This document shows positions 16,290 to 25,106 of a stretch of 64,000 nucleotides of DNA, piece after piece (the stretch's first letter is position 1; each line of letters starts with the position of its first letter). The position numbers and the translations under genes were made by a program. The notes under the pieces are model-generated. The model had not been told where the DNA came from. It made no database searches and was given only the letters and a program-made list of their open reading frames with translations. Source of the DNA: Hyphomicrobium nitrativorans NL23 (GTDB taxonomy: Bacteria > Pseudomonadota > Alphaproteobacteria > Rhizobiales > Hyphomicrobiaceae); assembly GCF_000503895.1 (NCBI RefSeq), contig NC_022997.1:434001-498000 (forward strand). The letters are read 5' to 3'.

Positions 16290-16398
16290 GTTTTCGTACG
16301 CCAGTGTCGAGAGGCTTCGTTCAAAGAACGTTGTGCTCTGTGGATGGCCGGCGCACTTGCGCCGGGCGCCCTTGGCGCCAGAGGCCTTTCAGGCCTGG
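16283..16398 (+). repeat. Hairpin-array repeat, copy 4 (three-hairpin tail)
   Basis: The head begins TTTTCGTACGCCAGTGTCGA, GAGGCTTCG, then a diverged stretch and GTGGATGGCC. The tail hairpins are CCGGCGCA/TGCGCCGG, GGCGCC/GGCGCC and AGGCC/GGCCT. All three stems differ in sequence from copies 1, 2 and 5, yet each pairs perfectly. It starts in the T-run of the orphan terminator. Confidence 0.75.
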
Positions 16399-16433
16399 GC
16401 AGCCATTGGTCGGACAAGAGTTGAGAGATCATC

Positions 16434-17006
16434 TCAGACGACGACGAGGCGAGTGTGGCGGTCGATAAGGGGCAGAAGCTTCAGGAGGTCGCGGCGGGCG
16501 AGGGCGACGCAGCCTTCTGTGGGGGCGAGACCTTCGCCGGCGACGTGCAGAAAGATCGCGCTTCCTCGTCCGCGCCTGCGAGGCAGGCGATTGTAATCAA
16601 GGACAACGAAAACGTCGTAGAGGCCGTCCGTGCGCCAGAGCTTTTCGGCGCTCGCAGGGTAAGGGTGCGTGACCGCCCGATTGTAATTTCGGTCGGTTGC
16701 TGCATCGCACCATCCGTCGTCCGTTCGGGTCGTGGAGAGCGGGAGTGCCGTGTGGGGGCGGCGCAGCTTATCGGCTCGATAACGGGCGCTTTCGAGCCGA
16801 AACCGGCCGCGTGGAGTTGCGCCGTCGCCCTCGCGCTTCGCGGTCAGGATGCCGCCGCGCCCGAGAGCGCACCGGAAAACGAGATTGCCGCACGCGAGCC
16901 AACCCCGCTGGCTGCGCGGGTTCAGGGTCCGGACGACGATTTTGCGCACTGCGATGGCGGTCCCCTTTTTCCGCTGGGCGCGGACCGTTGCGGGGCGCCG
17001 GATCAC
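16434..17006 (-). CDS. YkuD-family L,D-transpeptidase
   Basis: 190 aa from a GTG at 17006 that has TGAGG eight bases upstream; GTG 16949 is an alternative, and longer ATG starts would overlap the divergent regulator gene. The YkuD active site IFLHVAGEGLAPTEGCVALA carries His154 and Cys166. The N-terminal part (GDGATPRGRFRLESARYRAD, YNRAVTHPYP) is typical of the short YkuD subfamily. Such enzymes form 3-3 peptidoglycan cross-links or attach proteins to peptidoglycan. No clear signal peptide is seen, so export is uncertain. Confidence 0.78.
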   Translation of the reverse strand: MIRRPATVRAQRKKGTAIAVRKIVVRTLNPRSQRGWLACGNLVFRCALGRGGILTAKREGDGATPRGRFRLESARYRADKLRRPHTALPLSTTRTDDGWCDAATDRNYNRAVTHPYPASAEKLWRTDGLYDVFVVLDYNRLPRRRGRGSAIFLHVAGEGLAPTEGCVALARRDLLKLLPLIDRHTRLVVV

Positions 17007-17079
17007 GCACTCTACCTCAGTCCGGGGACAGGTGCTAAGAGGGGTGCGCCCTTCAACCCTACGATTGGAGCCCGATGCC

Positions 17080-17766
17080 ATGAGTGCCGCACGCAAGATC
17101 CTGCTCGTCGACGACGACGAGGATCTCCGCGGGTCTCTTCAAGATCAGCTGGATTTGCACGACGAGTTCGACGTGTCGGTGGCGGGGACGGCAGGGGCCG
17201 GGATCGAGGCCGCCAAGAGCGGGCATCCCGATCTCGTGGTGTTCGACGTCGGGCTGCCGGACATGGATGGGCGGGAAGCGGTGCGGCTGTTGCGGAAGGG
17301 CGGCTTCAAAAGCCCGATCATCATGTTGACGGCCAACGACAGCGATGCCGACCAGATCCTCGGTCTGGATGCAGGCGCCAACGACTATGTGACCAAGCCG
17401 TTCAAGTTCGCCGTGCTGCTTGCACGCATCCGCGCGCAGCTCCGCCAGCACGAGCAGAGCGAGGATGCCGTTTTCACGATCGGGCCCTACACGTTCAAGC
17501 CGGCGTCGAAGCTTCTGGTGGACGACAAGGGCGGCAAGGTTCGCCTCACCGAAAAAGAGACGGCAATTCTCAAGTATCTCTACAGGACGGGCGACAAGGT
17601 GGTTTCGCGTGAGACGCTGTTGCACGAGGTGTGGGGTTACAATGCAGGCGTAACGACACATACGCTCGAAACGCATATCTATCGTCTGCGTCAGAAGATC
17701 GAGAAAGACCCGTCTAATGCGGAAATTCTCGTCACCGAAACGGGCGGCTACAAACTCTCGGCGTAA
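17080..17766 (+). CDS. cenR: OmpR-family response regulator, CenR-like
   Basis: 228 aa: a receiver domain (ILLVDDDEDLRGSL; phosphoacceptor Asp56 in VVFDVGLPDMDGREAV; switch Lys in YVTKPFKFAVLLARIR) and a winged-helix output (LTEKETAILKYLYRTGDKVV, HTLETHIYRLRQKIEKDPSN). The linker phrase QLRQHEQSEDAVFTIGPYTF matches my memory of Caulobacter CenR, an essential envelope regulator with partner kinase CenK. No kinase gene is adjacent. Its divergence from an L,D-transpeptidase gene fits envelope control, which is inference. Confidence 0.8.
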   Translation: MSAARKILLVDDDEDLRGSLQDQLDLHDEFDVSVAGTAGAGIEAAKSGHPDLVVFDVGLPDMDGREAVRLLRKGGFKSPIIMLTANDSDADQILGLDAGANDYVTKPFKFAVLLARIRAQLRQHEQSEDAVFTIGPYTFKPASKLLVDDKGGKVRLTEKETAILKYLYRTGDKVVSRETLLHEVWGYNAGVTTHTLETHIYRLRQKIEKDPSNAEILVTETGGYKLSA

Positions 17767-17896
17767 ACAGGTTGTTCACGTGCAATTAACAGGCGTATAC
17801 GAGTGCCTGGACCGGATGGGCCGAATCACCGGAGCCTGAGACCAGTTTTCAACCGCCGTGCGGGCGGTGTCGTGCTGGTTTTGCGGGGTTCTTACG

Positions 17897-18445
17897 ATGG
17901 CACTCGATGCGCTTGTGCTTCCTCTTCTCAACGTGCCCCTGTTCCAGGGGCTGAAGCCGCTTCAGCTCACCGAAATTGCGCGGCGCGCGGACCGCATCGT
18001 CTACAGGCCGGGCGACGTGATCGTGGCGGCCAACGCCGAGCCGGATGCGGCGGTGCTGGTCGTGTCGGGCGAGGCGGTGCGGACAGAGGGGCCGGGCCTC
18101 GGCGACGGTGCGGAGGCGATCCCGGCGGGCGCGCTCATCTCCGAGATGACGATGCTGATCGAGACCGCGTGCACGTCGACAGTCGTGGCGCGCACGCCTG
18201 TGCGTGCGCTCAGGATCACGCGGTCTGAGATGCTCGCGCACATGACCGACGATCCGACGCTCGCCGATCATTTCATCGAGAAGATTTCAGGCCGGCTCAA
18301 TACATTTGTGACGGGTCTCAAGGAGATCGACAGCTCGCTCGTTGCCATCGCGGGAGAAACACCGGCCGGTGAATTGCCGACGCCCGCGCAGACACAGCAG
18401 CAGGCGCAGATTGTCGATGATGCGGCAACGGTAACTCTCCACTGA
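17897..18445 (+). CDS. Cyclic-nucleotide-binding-domain protein without HTH
   Basis: 182 aa. Residues 10-120 form a cNMP-binding fold: LLNVPLFQGLKPLQLTEIAR, YRPGDVIVAANAEPDAAVLV, IPAGALISEMTMLIETACTS and ARTPVRALRITRSEML. The usual phosphate-binding cassette is recognisable but degenerate. The C terminus is short, with no CRP-type helix-turn-helix, so it is probably not a DNA-binding regulator. It lies 130 bp downstream of the cenR-like gene on the same strand and may be expressed with it. It ends at a strong shared terminator. Confidence 0.75.
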   Translation: MALDALVLPLLNVPLFQGLKPLQLTEIARRADRIVYRPGDVIVAANAEPDAAVLVVSGEAVRTEGPGLGDGAEAIPAGALISEMTMLIETACTSTVVARTPVRALRITRSEMLAHMTDDPTLADHFIEKISGRLNTFVTGLKEIDSSLVAIAGETPAGELPTPAQTQQQAQIVDDAATVTLH

Positions 18446-18568
18446 GGCTTCATCCCGCCATGCCGCGGAGGCTGGCATCCCGATGCGGCGAAACTCGGAA
18501 GCGTGTCTGGGCCCCGGCCTTCGCCGGGGTGACGTCCAGGTGGTGGTGAGCGATTTCATACGAAATAA

Positions 18569-18600
18569 GAAAAAGGCCAGAGTCCTGCTCTGGCCTTTTT
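18569..18600. terminator. Bidirectional intrinsic terminator
   Basis: AAAAAGGCCAGAG and CTCTGGCCTTTTT form a perfect 13-bp stem around TCCTG. It lies between the cNMP-binding gene (plus) and the 308-aa gene (minus) and serves both. Just upstream, 18510-18535 holds a short GGCCTTCGCC hairpin of the common REP kind. Confidence 0.92.
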
Positions 18601-18624
18601 CGTTTCTGGCTCGATGTGCGATCG

Positions 18625-19551
18625 TCAGCGGATGCGGCGCGGGTTCATGTAGAGGTCGGATTCCTGTCGCTCCAACGCGGGTTCGATCTTGCCCGCGAGC
18701 ATGTCTTTGTAGAGCCGCTTCATATGGCGGCGCGCGTCGCAGTTGAAGATCAACGTGGCGCCGAACAGCTTCATGATTGTCAGCAAGCGCCGATCCGCTC
18801 CCGCGCGGACCTGGCCTTTCCACTTGCCACCGATGGAGAACACGCGGCCGTCGAGATAGCCCGCGACCTCGCCGTGCTGATCGATCAGCGTGTAATCGCC
18901 GCCAAGATTGATGAAGGCGCGCTTCAATCTGTAGAACTGCGGCTTGCCGTCCTTGCCGATGATGAAGAACGAGAAGTTCTCCGGCATGAACGGCCACTTG
19001 TTGGCCGAGCGTTCGAGATAGACGATGTAGTTGTCGCCGTCGTCGGTGTTGATCGAATACGTCATCACCGGCATGCCGCGCGCACCGATGGTCTGCTGCA
19101 GCGAGCGGCCGATCATGAGATCCATGGTCGCGCGCCAGTTGAGCTTGTCGGTGAAGAGGCGGAAGACGAGGCGCTTGTGCATGCCCTCGGCCTTCTTCCA
19201 GGCGTCCTCGCGATAGCCGAACAGGCCGGTCCGCTTTCCGTCCTCGATGATCTCGCCGAAGATGTCCATGTCGGTCGTGAACTGGCGCGACTTCGCGCGG
19301 TTGCGCGTGTGGCGATAAAGCCCGAACTCGATCCAGTTGAAGTTCGTGATCCAGATGTCGACGGTGAAGCGGTTCCACTCGTCCTTCGCGCGCTTCGAAA
19401 CTTTCTTTTTGCTCTTGGCGCGCGTTGGTGCGGGGGCTGCCGGTGTGGTTGCGGCGGCCTCTTTCAGCGCTTCTTCGTGGGCGTCACGTGCGGCTTCGGC
19501 GGCTGCGGCTTCGGCCTTTGCGTCGACCACCTTGAGGGCGGGTGCGTTCAT
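18625..19551 (-). CDS. Conserved hypothetical protein, 308 aa
   Basis: The first 55 residues are Ala/Lys-rich and low in complexity (EAAAAEAARDAHEEALKEAA, then KSKKKVSKRAK). The remaining 250 residues look like a folded domain: FTVDIWITNFNWIEFGLYRH, FSFFIIGKDGKPQFYRLKRA, DYTLIDQHGEVAGYLDGRVF, SIGGKWKGQVRAG. The last region recalls the tubby/LURP-one-related fold, but I am not certain. No signal peptide or membrane helix is seen. It is monocistronic, ending at a bidirectional terminator. Confidence 0.7.
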   Translation of the reverse strand: MNAPALKVVDAKAEAAAAEAARDAHEEALKEAAATTPAAPAPTRAKSKKKVSKRAKDEWNRFTVDIWITNFNWIEFGLYRHTRNRAKSRQFTTDMDIFGEIIEDGKRTGLFGYREDAWKKAEGMHKRLVFRLFTDKLNWRATMDLMIGRSLQQTIGARGMPVMTYSINTDDGDNYIVYLERSANKWPFMPENFSFFIIGKDGKPQFYRLKRAFINLGGDYTLIDQHGEVAGYLDGRVFSIGGKWKGQVRAGADRRLLTIMKLFGATLIFNCDARRHMKRLYKDMLAGKIEPALERQESDLYMNPRRIR

Positions 19552-19648
19552 GCCGGTCTCCCTGCGTCATCTCGGGTTCGCGCGAATCACGCGGATGGCG
19601 AAACGCTAGCATCCGGCTCGGAGCGACGGCGGGGCGGGAGGCGCGCAG

Positions 19649-19681
19649 TCGTGGAAAAGCTGTGGGTAGTTGTGGGGATAG
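19649..19681. other. Cluster of three DnaA-box-like sequences
   Basis: Read on the plus strand, CGTGGAAAA, TGTGGGTAG and TGTGGGGATAG occur within 33 bases, each a near match to the DnaA box TGTGGATAA. None is exact. The cluster lies in the 146-bp gap downstream of yggS. It may simply be chance or the remains of a regulatory site. Confidence 0.2.
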
Positions 19682-19697
19682 ATCTGTTCGGTATGGG

Positions 19698-20360
19698 TCA
19701 GCGGGCGCCGAAAATGGCCGAGCCGACGCGGACGTGCGTCGCGCCGAAGCTGGCTGCGGTTTCGAAATCGCTGCTCATGCCCATGCTGAGTTCGGGGAGG
19801 CCGAGGTCGCGGGCGAGCTTCGCCAGAAATGCGAAGTGGACGGCGGGTTCCTCCTCGACGGGAGGGATGCACATGAGGCCCGCGATTTCGAGGCCGAGGT
19901 CGTCCCGGCAATGAGCGACGAAGGCGGCGGTCTCCTTCGGCATGATGCCGGCCTTTTGCGGCTCCTCGCCAGTGTTGACCTCGACGAACAGCTTGAGGCG
20001 CTTCTCCTGGCGCGCCTGCTCCTCGGCAATGGCGCGCGCGATCTTCGGCCGGTCCACGGTGTGGATGGCGTCGAACAGGGCGACGGCCTCGCGCGTCTTG
20101 TTGGATTGTAGCGGGCCGATGAGGTGGAGCTCGATGTCCGGATAGTGCGCGCGCAGCTCCGGCCATTTCGCCTTGGCTTCCTGCACGCGGTTTTCGCCGA
20201 ACATGCGCTGGCCCGCTTCGAGGACCGGGAGAATGTGCTCGGAGCCGAACGTTTTCGAGACTGCGATCAGGTTGACTGCGGCTGGGTCGCGGCCCGCCGC
20301 GCGCGCGGCTGCGGCGAGGCGCGTCTCAATGTCGGCGAGGGTGTCGGTGACAACGGTCAT
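19698..20360 (-). CDS. yggS: YggS-family pyridoxal-phosphate homeostasis protein
   Basis: 220 aa single-domain PLP-binding TIM barrel. The PLP lysine is Lys36 in LIAVSKTFGSEHI; FGENRVQEAKAKW, HLIGPLQSNKTREAVALFD, FVEVNTGEEPQKAGIMP and LSMGMSSDFETAASFGATHV are all family signatures. YggS buffers free PLP and influences amino-acid metabolism. Its ATG overlaps the stop of the upstream fic gene by 4 bp (ATGA), so the two are probably translationally coupled. Confidence 0.93.
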   Translation of the reverse strand: MTVVTDTLADIETRLAAAARAAGRDPAAVNLIAVSKTFGSEHILPVLEAGQRMFGENRVQEAKAKWPELRAHYPDIELHLIGPLQSNKTREAVALFDAIHTVDRPKIARAIAEEQARQEKRLKLFVEVNTGEEPQKAGIMPKETAAFVAHCRDDLGLEIAGLMCIPPVEEEPAVHFAFLAKLARDLGLPELSMGMSSDFETAASFGATHVRVGSAIFGAR

Positions 20361-21520
20361 ACGGTGGTTCCCGGATAGCGCTCGAACTCGTGGTCGTCCG
20401 AGCCAAGCAGCTTCATGTATTTGCGGTGGATGAAGAGCTTGTCGCGGCCGACCTTCTCCTCATCCAGGACGCCGATTGCGGCGAGTTGCTTCAGATAGCG
20501 CGACGCTGCAACGCGTTTCGCGACGCCACGATCCACCAGATGACCGATGCGTGTGTAGGGCTGGGCGAAGATCGTCTGGATCAGCTCCCACGAATAAATG
20601 CTGCTTGCGTTGGCGTTCACGTAAGCGGCTGTGTTCGTCATGAGGTCGCGAATGGCGCGGATGTGCGCGTTTGTCCATGTCGCAGTCGTTTCGACCGCGG
20701 TCAGCATGTAGAGCACCCAGGGTTCCCACTCGCCGCGCTGCGTTACGCCCTGCAGGAGCGCGTAGTATTGCCCCTTCGTGCGAACGATGTGGCGGCTGAG
20801 GTAGAGAGTCGGAATATCGAGCAGGCCCGCCTGGATGAGTGTCAGGATGTTGAGGATGCGGCCTGTGCGGCCGTTGCCGTCGATAAAGGGGTGAATGGCC
20901 TCGAACTGGTAGTGCAGGACGGCCATGCGGACGAGCGGGTCGATGTCGTCCGGTCCGTTGGCGTATTGCTCCCAGTTGGAGAGCAGACCACGCAGTCTGT
21001 CGGCGCCTTGGGGCGGCGTATAGATGACCTCTCCGCTGAAGGAGTTGCGTAGCGTCGTGCCTGGGGTCGATCGGACATCGAGATCGACGCCTTTGATGTG
21101 GCTGCAGAGGTCGATGGCCGTTCGTGCGCCAAGGGGCCGCGACTTCAGGGACTGAGCACCGAGGTAGATCGCGGCGCGATAGCGTAGCGCCTCCTTGGCC
21201 GCCGGATCGTTTCCGTCGTCGCTATGGCTGGCTTCGCGAAACAGCGCGTCGTTGGTTGTGACGATGTTCTCGATCTCGGAGCTGTCCTTGGCTTCGAGCA
21301 GGGGGATCGTGTTGACGAGGACGGATTGGTCGGGAATGTCGCGGCCCGCCAGACGCAGTTCGGCCACGGCGATGCGGGCCGGCATCGTCGCCTTCAGAAT
21401 GGCTTTGGAGTCGAGTTCGGCTGCTGGCGGCAGCGGGGGCAAGTCATTGAACGGCTTGCTCGGGTCGCAGGCGGTGCGGAGCGGCGGCCAGCCCGAGTTT
21501 TTCCTGGTGAGGTCTTCCAC
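20357..21520 (-). CDS. Fic-family protein (predicted AMP transferase)
   Basis: 387 aa. The Fic active-site loop HPFIDGNGRTGR starts at His210, fully matching HxFx(D/E)GNGRxxR. An inhibitory motif S80-S-E-I-E84-N85 fits the (S/T)xxxE(G/N) helix placed N-terminally to the Fic core, so it is a class II enzyme with auto-inhibition. A C-terminal winged-helix-like region (LVDRGVAKRVAASRYLKQLA, then VLDEEKVGRDKLF) follows. Fic proteins usually AMPylate target proteins. Its stop overlaps the yggS start; upstream is an operator-like repeat array. Confidence 0.9.
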   Translation of the reverse strand: MEDLTRKNSGWPPLRTACDPSKPFNDLPPLPPAAELDSKAILKATMPARIAVAELRLAGRDIPDQSVLVNTIPLLEAKDSSEIENIVTTNDALFREASHSDDGNDPAAKEALRYRAAIYLGAQSLKSRPLGARTAIDLCSHIKGVDLDVRSTPGTTLRNSFSGEVIYTPPQGADRLRGLLSNWEQYANGPDDIDPLVRMAVLHYQFEAIHPFIDGNGRTGRILNILTLIQAGLLDIPTLYLSRHIVRTKGQYYALLQGVTQRGEWEPWVLYMLTAVETTATWTNAHIRAIRDLMTNTAAYVNANASSIYSWELIQTIFAQPYTRIGHLVDRGVAKRVAASRYLKQLAAIGVLDEEKVGRDKLFIHRKYMKLLGSDDHEFERYPGTTV

Positions 21521-21566
21521 AGCCGTTTCTCTTCTCGCGTTCTCGAAACGTGTTCGCTCAGGGCGA

Positions 21567-21798
21567 TTTTGTGAACATATGGGTTGTGATATGCGCGTTC
21601 GGTGCGCATATCAAGGTCGATATGTTCCATAAGTTGTGATTTTGGAACATAGCTGCGAGGGTATGTGCATCCGGAGATCGTTTCTCGGCGCACGTGTTCA
21701 CAAAAGTGATTTTTGTGAACATACCTGGCCCGATATGTTTATGGGAAGCACACGACGATCCATACATGTCCCTACAAGCGGGAGATGCGAACATATCG
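21567..21798. promoter_or_regulatory. Array of GAACATA words in nested inverted repeats
   Basis: Five exact GAACATA/TATGTTC words occur in about 230 bp between fic and leuS. Perfect inverted repeats are TGATATGCGC/GCGCATATCA (21587-21613), TATGTTCCA/TGGAACATA (21621-21651), TGTTCACAAAA/TTTTGTGAACA (21695-21721) and CGATATGTT/AACATATCG (21731-21798). TTTTGTGAACATA is also a 13-bp direct repeat (21567 and 21711). It looks like a multi-site operator or a structured leader for the divergent genes. The regulator is unknown. Confidence 0.6.
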
Positions 21799-21895
21799 TG
21801 GGTCGACGCGGCTGCTGCGTCGCCTTGACCGCACTCCCCCTTTCGGGCTCAGTACCGCCGAATTCCTCAAGATCCCAAGAGCACGAATCCTCTCC

Positions 21896-24532
21896 ATGAC
21901 GACCGAACGGTACGACGCGCCGGCGCGCGAGAAGCATTGGCAAAAGGTTTGGGAGGAGGGCGAGATTTTCCGCGCCTCCGATGACCAGACGCGGCCCAAG
22001 TCCTATGTGCTGGAGATGTTCCCCTACCCCTCGGGCCGCATCCACATGGGGCACGTGCGCAACTACGCCATGGGCGACGTGTTCGCCCGCTACAAGCGGG
22101 CGCGCGGCTTCAACGTGCTCCATCCGATGGGCTGGGACGCCTTCGGCATGCCGGCCGAAAACGCCGCCATCGAGCGCAAGACGCATCCCGCGACGTGGAC
22201 GTACGCCAACATCGAGACGATGAAGGGCCAGCTCAAGTCCATGGGGCTCTCGCTCGACTGGAGCCGCGAGATCGCGACGTGCAGCCCCGATTACTACCAG
22301 CATCAGCAGAAGCTGTTTCTCGATCTCTATGCGAAGGGCCTTGCCTACCGGAAGTCCTCCAAGGTCAACTGGGACCCGGTGGATCACACGGTGCTCGCGA
22401 ACGAGCAGGTGATCGACGGACGCGGATGGCGTTCGGGCGCGCTCGTGGAACAGCGCGAGCTGACGCAATGGTTCTTCAAGATCACCGACTACGCCGAAGA
22501 GCTGCTCGCCGCGCTCAAGACGCTCGACAAGTGGCCGGAGAAGGTGCGCCTGATGCAGGCGAACTGGATCGGGCGCTCGGAGGGCACGCTCGTGCGCTGG
22601 GCGCTCGATGCCGAAGGCGCGCCTCAGGGACACAACGAACTCGAAATCTACACGACGCGGCCCGACACGCTGTTCGGCGCGTCGTTCATGGCGATTGCGC
22701 CGGATCACCCGCTCGCGAAGGCTGCTGCCGAGACGAACCCGGAGCTTGCGGCATTCTCCGAGGAATGCCGGCGGCTCGGGACTTCGGTTGCCGATCTCGA
22801 AACGGCGGAGAAGCGCGGGTTCGACACCGGCATTCGCGCGGCGCATCCGTTCGATCCGGATTGGAAGCTGCCCGTCTATGTCGCGAACTTCGTTCTGATG
22901 GACTACGGGACGGGCGCGATCTTCGGGTGTCCCGCAGGCGATCAGCGCGACCTCGACTTTGCGCGCGCGTACGGTCTACCCGTGATCCCCGTCATCCTGC
23001 CGCCGGGCGCGGATGCGGCGACGTTCGCCATCGGGGAAGACGCCGTCGACGGTGACGGCACGATGATCAATTCGCGCTTCCTGGACGGTCTTTCGACGAG
23101 CGAAGCGTTCGAGGAAGCGGCGACGCGCCTCGAAGGCATGAAGCTCGGCAAAAAGCCCGTGGGCCAGCGCAAAGTGAACTTCCGTTTGCGCGACTGGGGC
23201 ATCTCGCGGCAGCGCTATTGGGGTTGCCCGATCCCCATCGTGCATTGCGAGGCGTGCGGTGTCGTTCCGGTTCCGGCCGCCGAACTGCCGGTCAAGCTTC
23301 CGGAAGATGCCAGCTTCGACAAGCCCGGCAATCCGCTCGACCGGCATCCGACATGGAAGCACGTGCCGTGTCCGACGTGCGGAGCGCCGGCGCGGCGCGA
23401 AACCGACACCATGGATACCTTCGTCGACAGCTCCTGGTATTTCGTGCGCTTCACCGCGCCTCAGGCCGATCAGCCGGTCGACAAGCAAGCGGCGAGCTAC
23501 TGGCTGCCGGTCGATCAATACATCGGCGGTATCGAGCACGCGATTTTGCATCTGCTCTATTCGCGCTTCTTCTTCCGGGCCATCGCGGATACGGGCCACG
23601 GCTCGCGCGAGCTTCGCGAACCGTTCGGCGCGCTCTTTACGCAGGGCATGGTCACGCACGAGACGTACAAGTCGGAAGGCGGAAGCTGGCTCCTGCCGAG
23701 CGAGGTGCGCTTCGACGGAGAGGGCGCTGCGCGGACTGCGGTCGAGATCGCATCCGGGACGCCAGCCACGATCGGCTCCATCGAGAAGATGTCGAAGTCG
23801 AAAAAGAACCTGGTCGATCCCGACGACATCATCGCGGGATGGGGTGCGGACTGCGCGCGCTGGTTCATGCTGTCCGACAGCCCGCCCGAGCGCGACGTCG
23901 TGTGGACGGAAGCGGGCATCCAGGGGGCCGGGCGCTTCGTTCAGCGCACCTGGCGGCTCGTGGACGAAGTCGCCCGTCTCGCCGCGCCTGCCGGGGCACC
24001 GCGCCCCGCCGATTTCTCGGCCGAAGCCACGGAGCTTCGCCGGGCTGCGCATAAAGCCGTTCATGCCGTGGGGCAAAGCATCGAGGCCTTGCGCTTCAAT
24101 GTGGCCGTCGCTCAGATCTATGAATTCACGAACGTTCTTTCGGGACATCTTGCGAAGTCTCAGGGCGCGGGCAAGACGAGCGAAGATTTATCGTGGGCTT
24201 TGCGGGAAGCGGGCGAACTATTCGTGCAGATGATCGGGCCTATGATCCCTCATCTCGCCGAGGAATGCTGGGCGCGGCTCGGATACAACACTTTGCTCGC
24301 CAATCAGCCTTGGCCGGCCGTGGAATCCGGGTTGCTCGTTGACGATAAGATCACCATTGCCGTACAGGTGAATGGCAAGCGCCGCGACGAGCTTTTGATC
24401 GCCCGTGACGCCAAGGAAGACGAGGTTCGGGCCGCTGCGCTCAAGCTCGAAGCCGTGGTACGGGCCCTTGAAGGCAAAGAGCCCAAAAAGGTCATCGTCG
24501 TGCCGCAGAGGATTGTGAATGTCGTTGCCTGA
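21896..24532 (+). CDS. leuS: Leucyl-tRNA synthetase
   Basis: 878 aa class Ia synthetase charging tRNA-Leu. HIGH-type motif HMGH is at 50-53 ([20 protein letters not shown]), the KMSKS motif is intact ([10 protein letters not shown], about residue 631), and the CP1 editing domain lies between them ([20 protein letters not shown]). The zinc-like insert [10 protein letters not shown] and [10 protein letters not shown] is present. ATG 21896 starts the family homology. The order leuS-lptE-holA is conserved in many alphaproteobacteria. The long upstream leader contains the GAACATA array. Confidence 0.97.
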   Translation: MTTERYDAPAREKHWQKVWEEGEIFRASDDQTRPKSYVLEMFPYPSGRIHMGHVRNYAMGDVFARYKRARGFNVLHPMGWDAFGMPAENAAIERKTHPATWTYANIETMKGQLKSMGLSLDWSREIATCSPDYYQHQQKLFLDLYAKGLAYRKSSKVNWDPVDHTVLANEQVIDGRGWRSGALVEQRELTQWFFKITDYAEELLAALKTLDKWPEKVRLMQANWIGRSEGTLVRWALDAEGAPQGHNELEIYTTRPDTLFGASFMAIAPDHPLAKAAAETNPELAAFSEECRRLGTSVADLETAEKRGFDTGIRAAHPFDPDWKLPVYVANFVLMDYGTGAIFGCPAGDQRDLDFARAYGLPVIPVILPPGADAATFAIGEDAVDGDGTMINSRFLDGLSTSEAFEEAATRLEGMKLGKKPVGQRKVNFRLRDWGISRQRYWGCPIPIVHCEACGVVPVPAAELPVKLPEDASFDKPGNPLDRHPTWKHVPCPTCGAPARRETDTMDTFVDSSWYFVRFTAPQADQPVDKQAASYWLPVDQYIGGIEHAILHLLYSRFFFRAIADTGHGSRELREPFGALFTQGMVTHETYKSEGGSWLLPSEVRFDGEGAARTAVEIASGTPATIGSIEKMSKSKKNLVDPDDIIAGWGADCARWFMLSDSPPERDVVWTEAGIQGAGRFVQRTWRLVDEVARLAAPAGAPRPADFSAEATELRRAAHKAVHAVGQSIEALRFNVAVAQIYEFTNVLSGHLAKSQGAGKTSEDLSWALREAGELFVQMIGPMIPHLAEECWARLGYNTLLANQPWPAVESGLLVDDKITIAVQVNGKRRDELLIARDAKEDEVRAAALKLEAVVRALEGKEPKKVIVVPQRIVNVVA

Positions 24533-24542
24533 GGCAGGGACC

Positions 24543-25103
24543 ATGCGTTCGAGCGGCAACAAACCAACCGTCGTAAATCGCCGCACAGCCTCCCGGCTGT
24601 TGCTGGCCGCGGCGCTCGTTGGGCCGTTCGTGGCGGCGTGCGGCAACGGCGGGTTCCGCCCGCTTTACGGCTCGGCAGCATTCGGCGGCGCGGCTGCCGA
24701 CGAGCGGCTCGCCGAGGTTGCGGTGGCGCCGATCCCCGGCCGCGTCGGGCAGCAAATCCGCAATGAGCTGATCTTCCATTCGACGGGCGGCGGCGGCGAG
24801 ACCAAGGAGCCGCGGCTTCGGCTTGATGTGGCGATCCGCGAAAGCGTGACCTCGACCCTCGTGCAGAGCGACGGCGACAGCCGCGGCCAGGTGTTCAACA
24901 TCGAGGCGAGCTTCCGGCTGATCCAGGTTACGGACAACAGCGTGGTGCTCACCGGCACGAGCTACGGCCGTGCAGGCTTCGAGCGCTATCAGTCGATCTT
25001 CTCCAACGTGCGGGCACGCGAGGACGCCGAGAACCGCGCCGCCAAGGTGGTGGGCGAGGATCTGAAGGCGCGTCTCTCCGCTTATCTCGCAGGCTCCGCT
25101 TAG
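24543..25103 (+). CDS. lptE: LPS-assembly lipoprotein LptE
   Basis: 186 aa. The signal peptide RLLLAAALVGPFVAAC ends in a lipobox cysteine. Weak but recognisable LptE features follow: GFRPLYGSAAFGGAA, VAVAPIPGRVGQQIRNELIF and YQSIFSNVRAREDAENRAAK. LptE plugs the LptD barrel that inserts LPS in the outer membrane. ATG 24543 has GAGGCAGGGA upstream and lies 10 bp after leuS, so it is chosen over ATG 24519, which would overlap leuS. Confidence 0.88.
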   Translation: MRSSGNKPTVVNRRTASRLLLAAALVGPFVAACGNGGFRPLYGSAAFGGAAADERLAEVAVAPIPGRVGQQIRNELIFHSTGGGGETKEPRLRLDVAIRESVTSTLVQSDGDSRGQVFNIEASFRLIQVTDNSVVLTGTSYGRAGFERYQSIFSNVRAREDAENRAAKVVGEDLKARLSAYLAGSA

Positions 25104-25106
25104 GGC

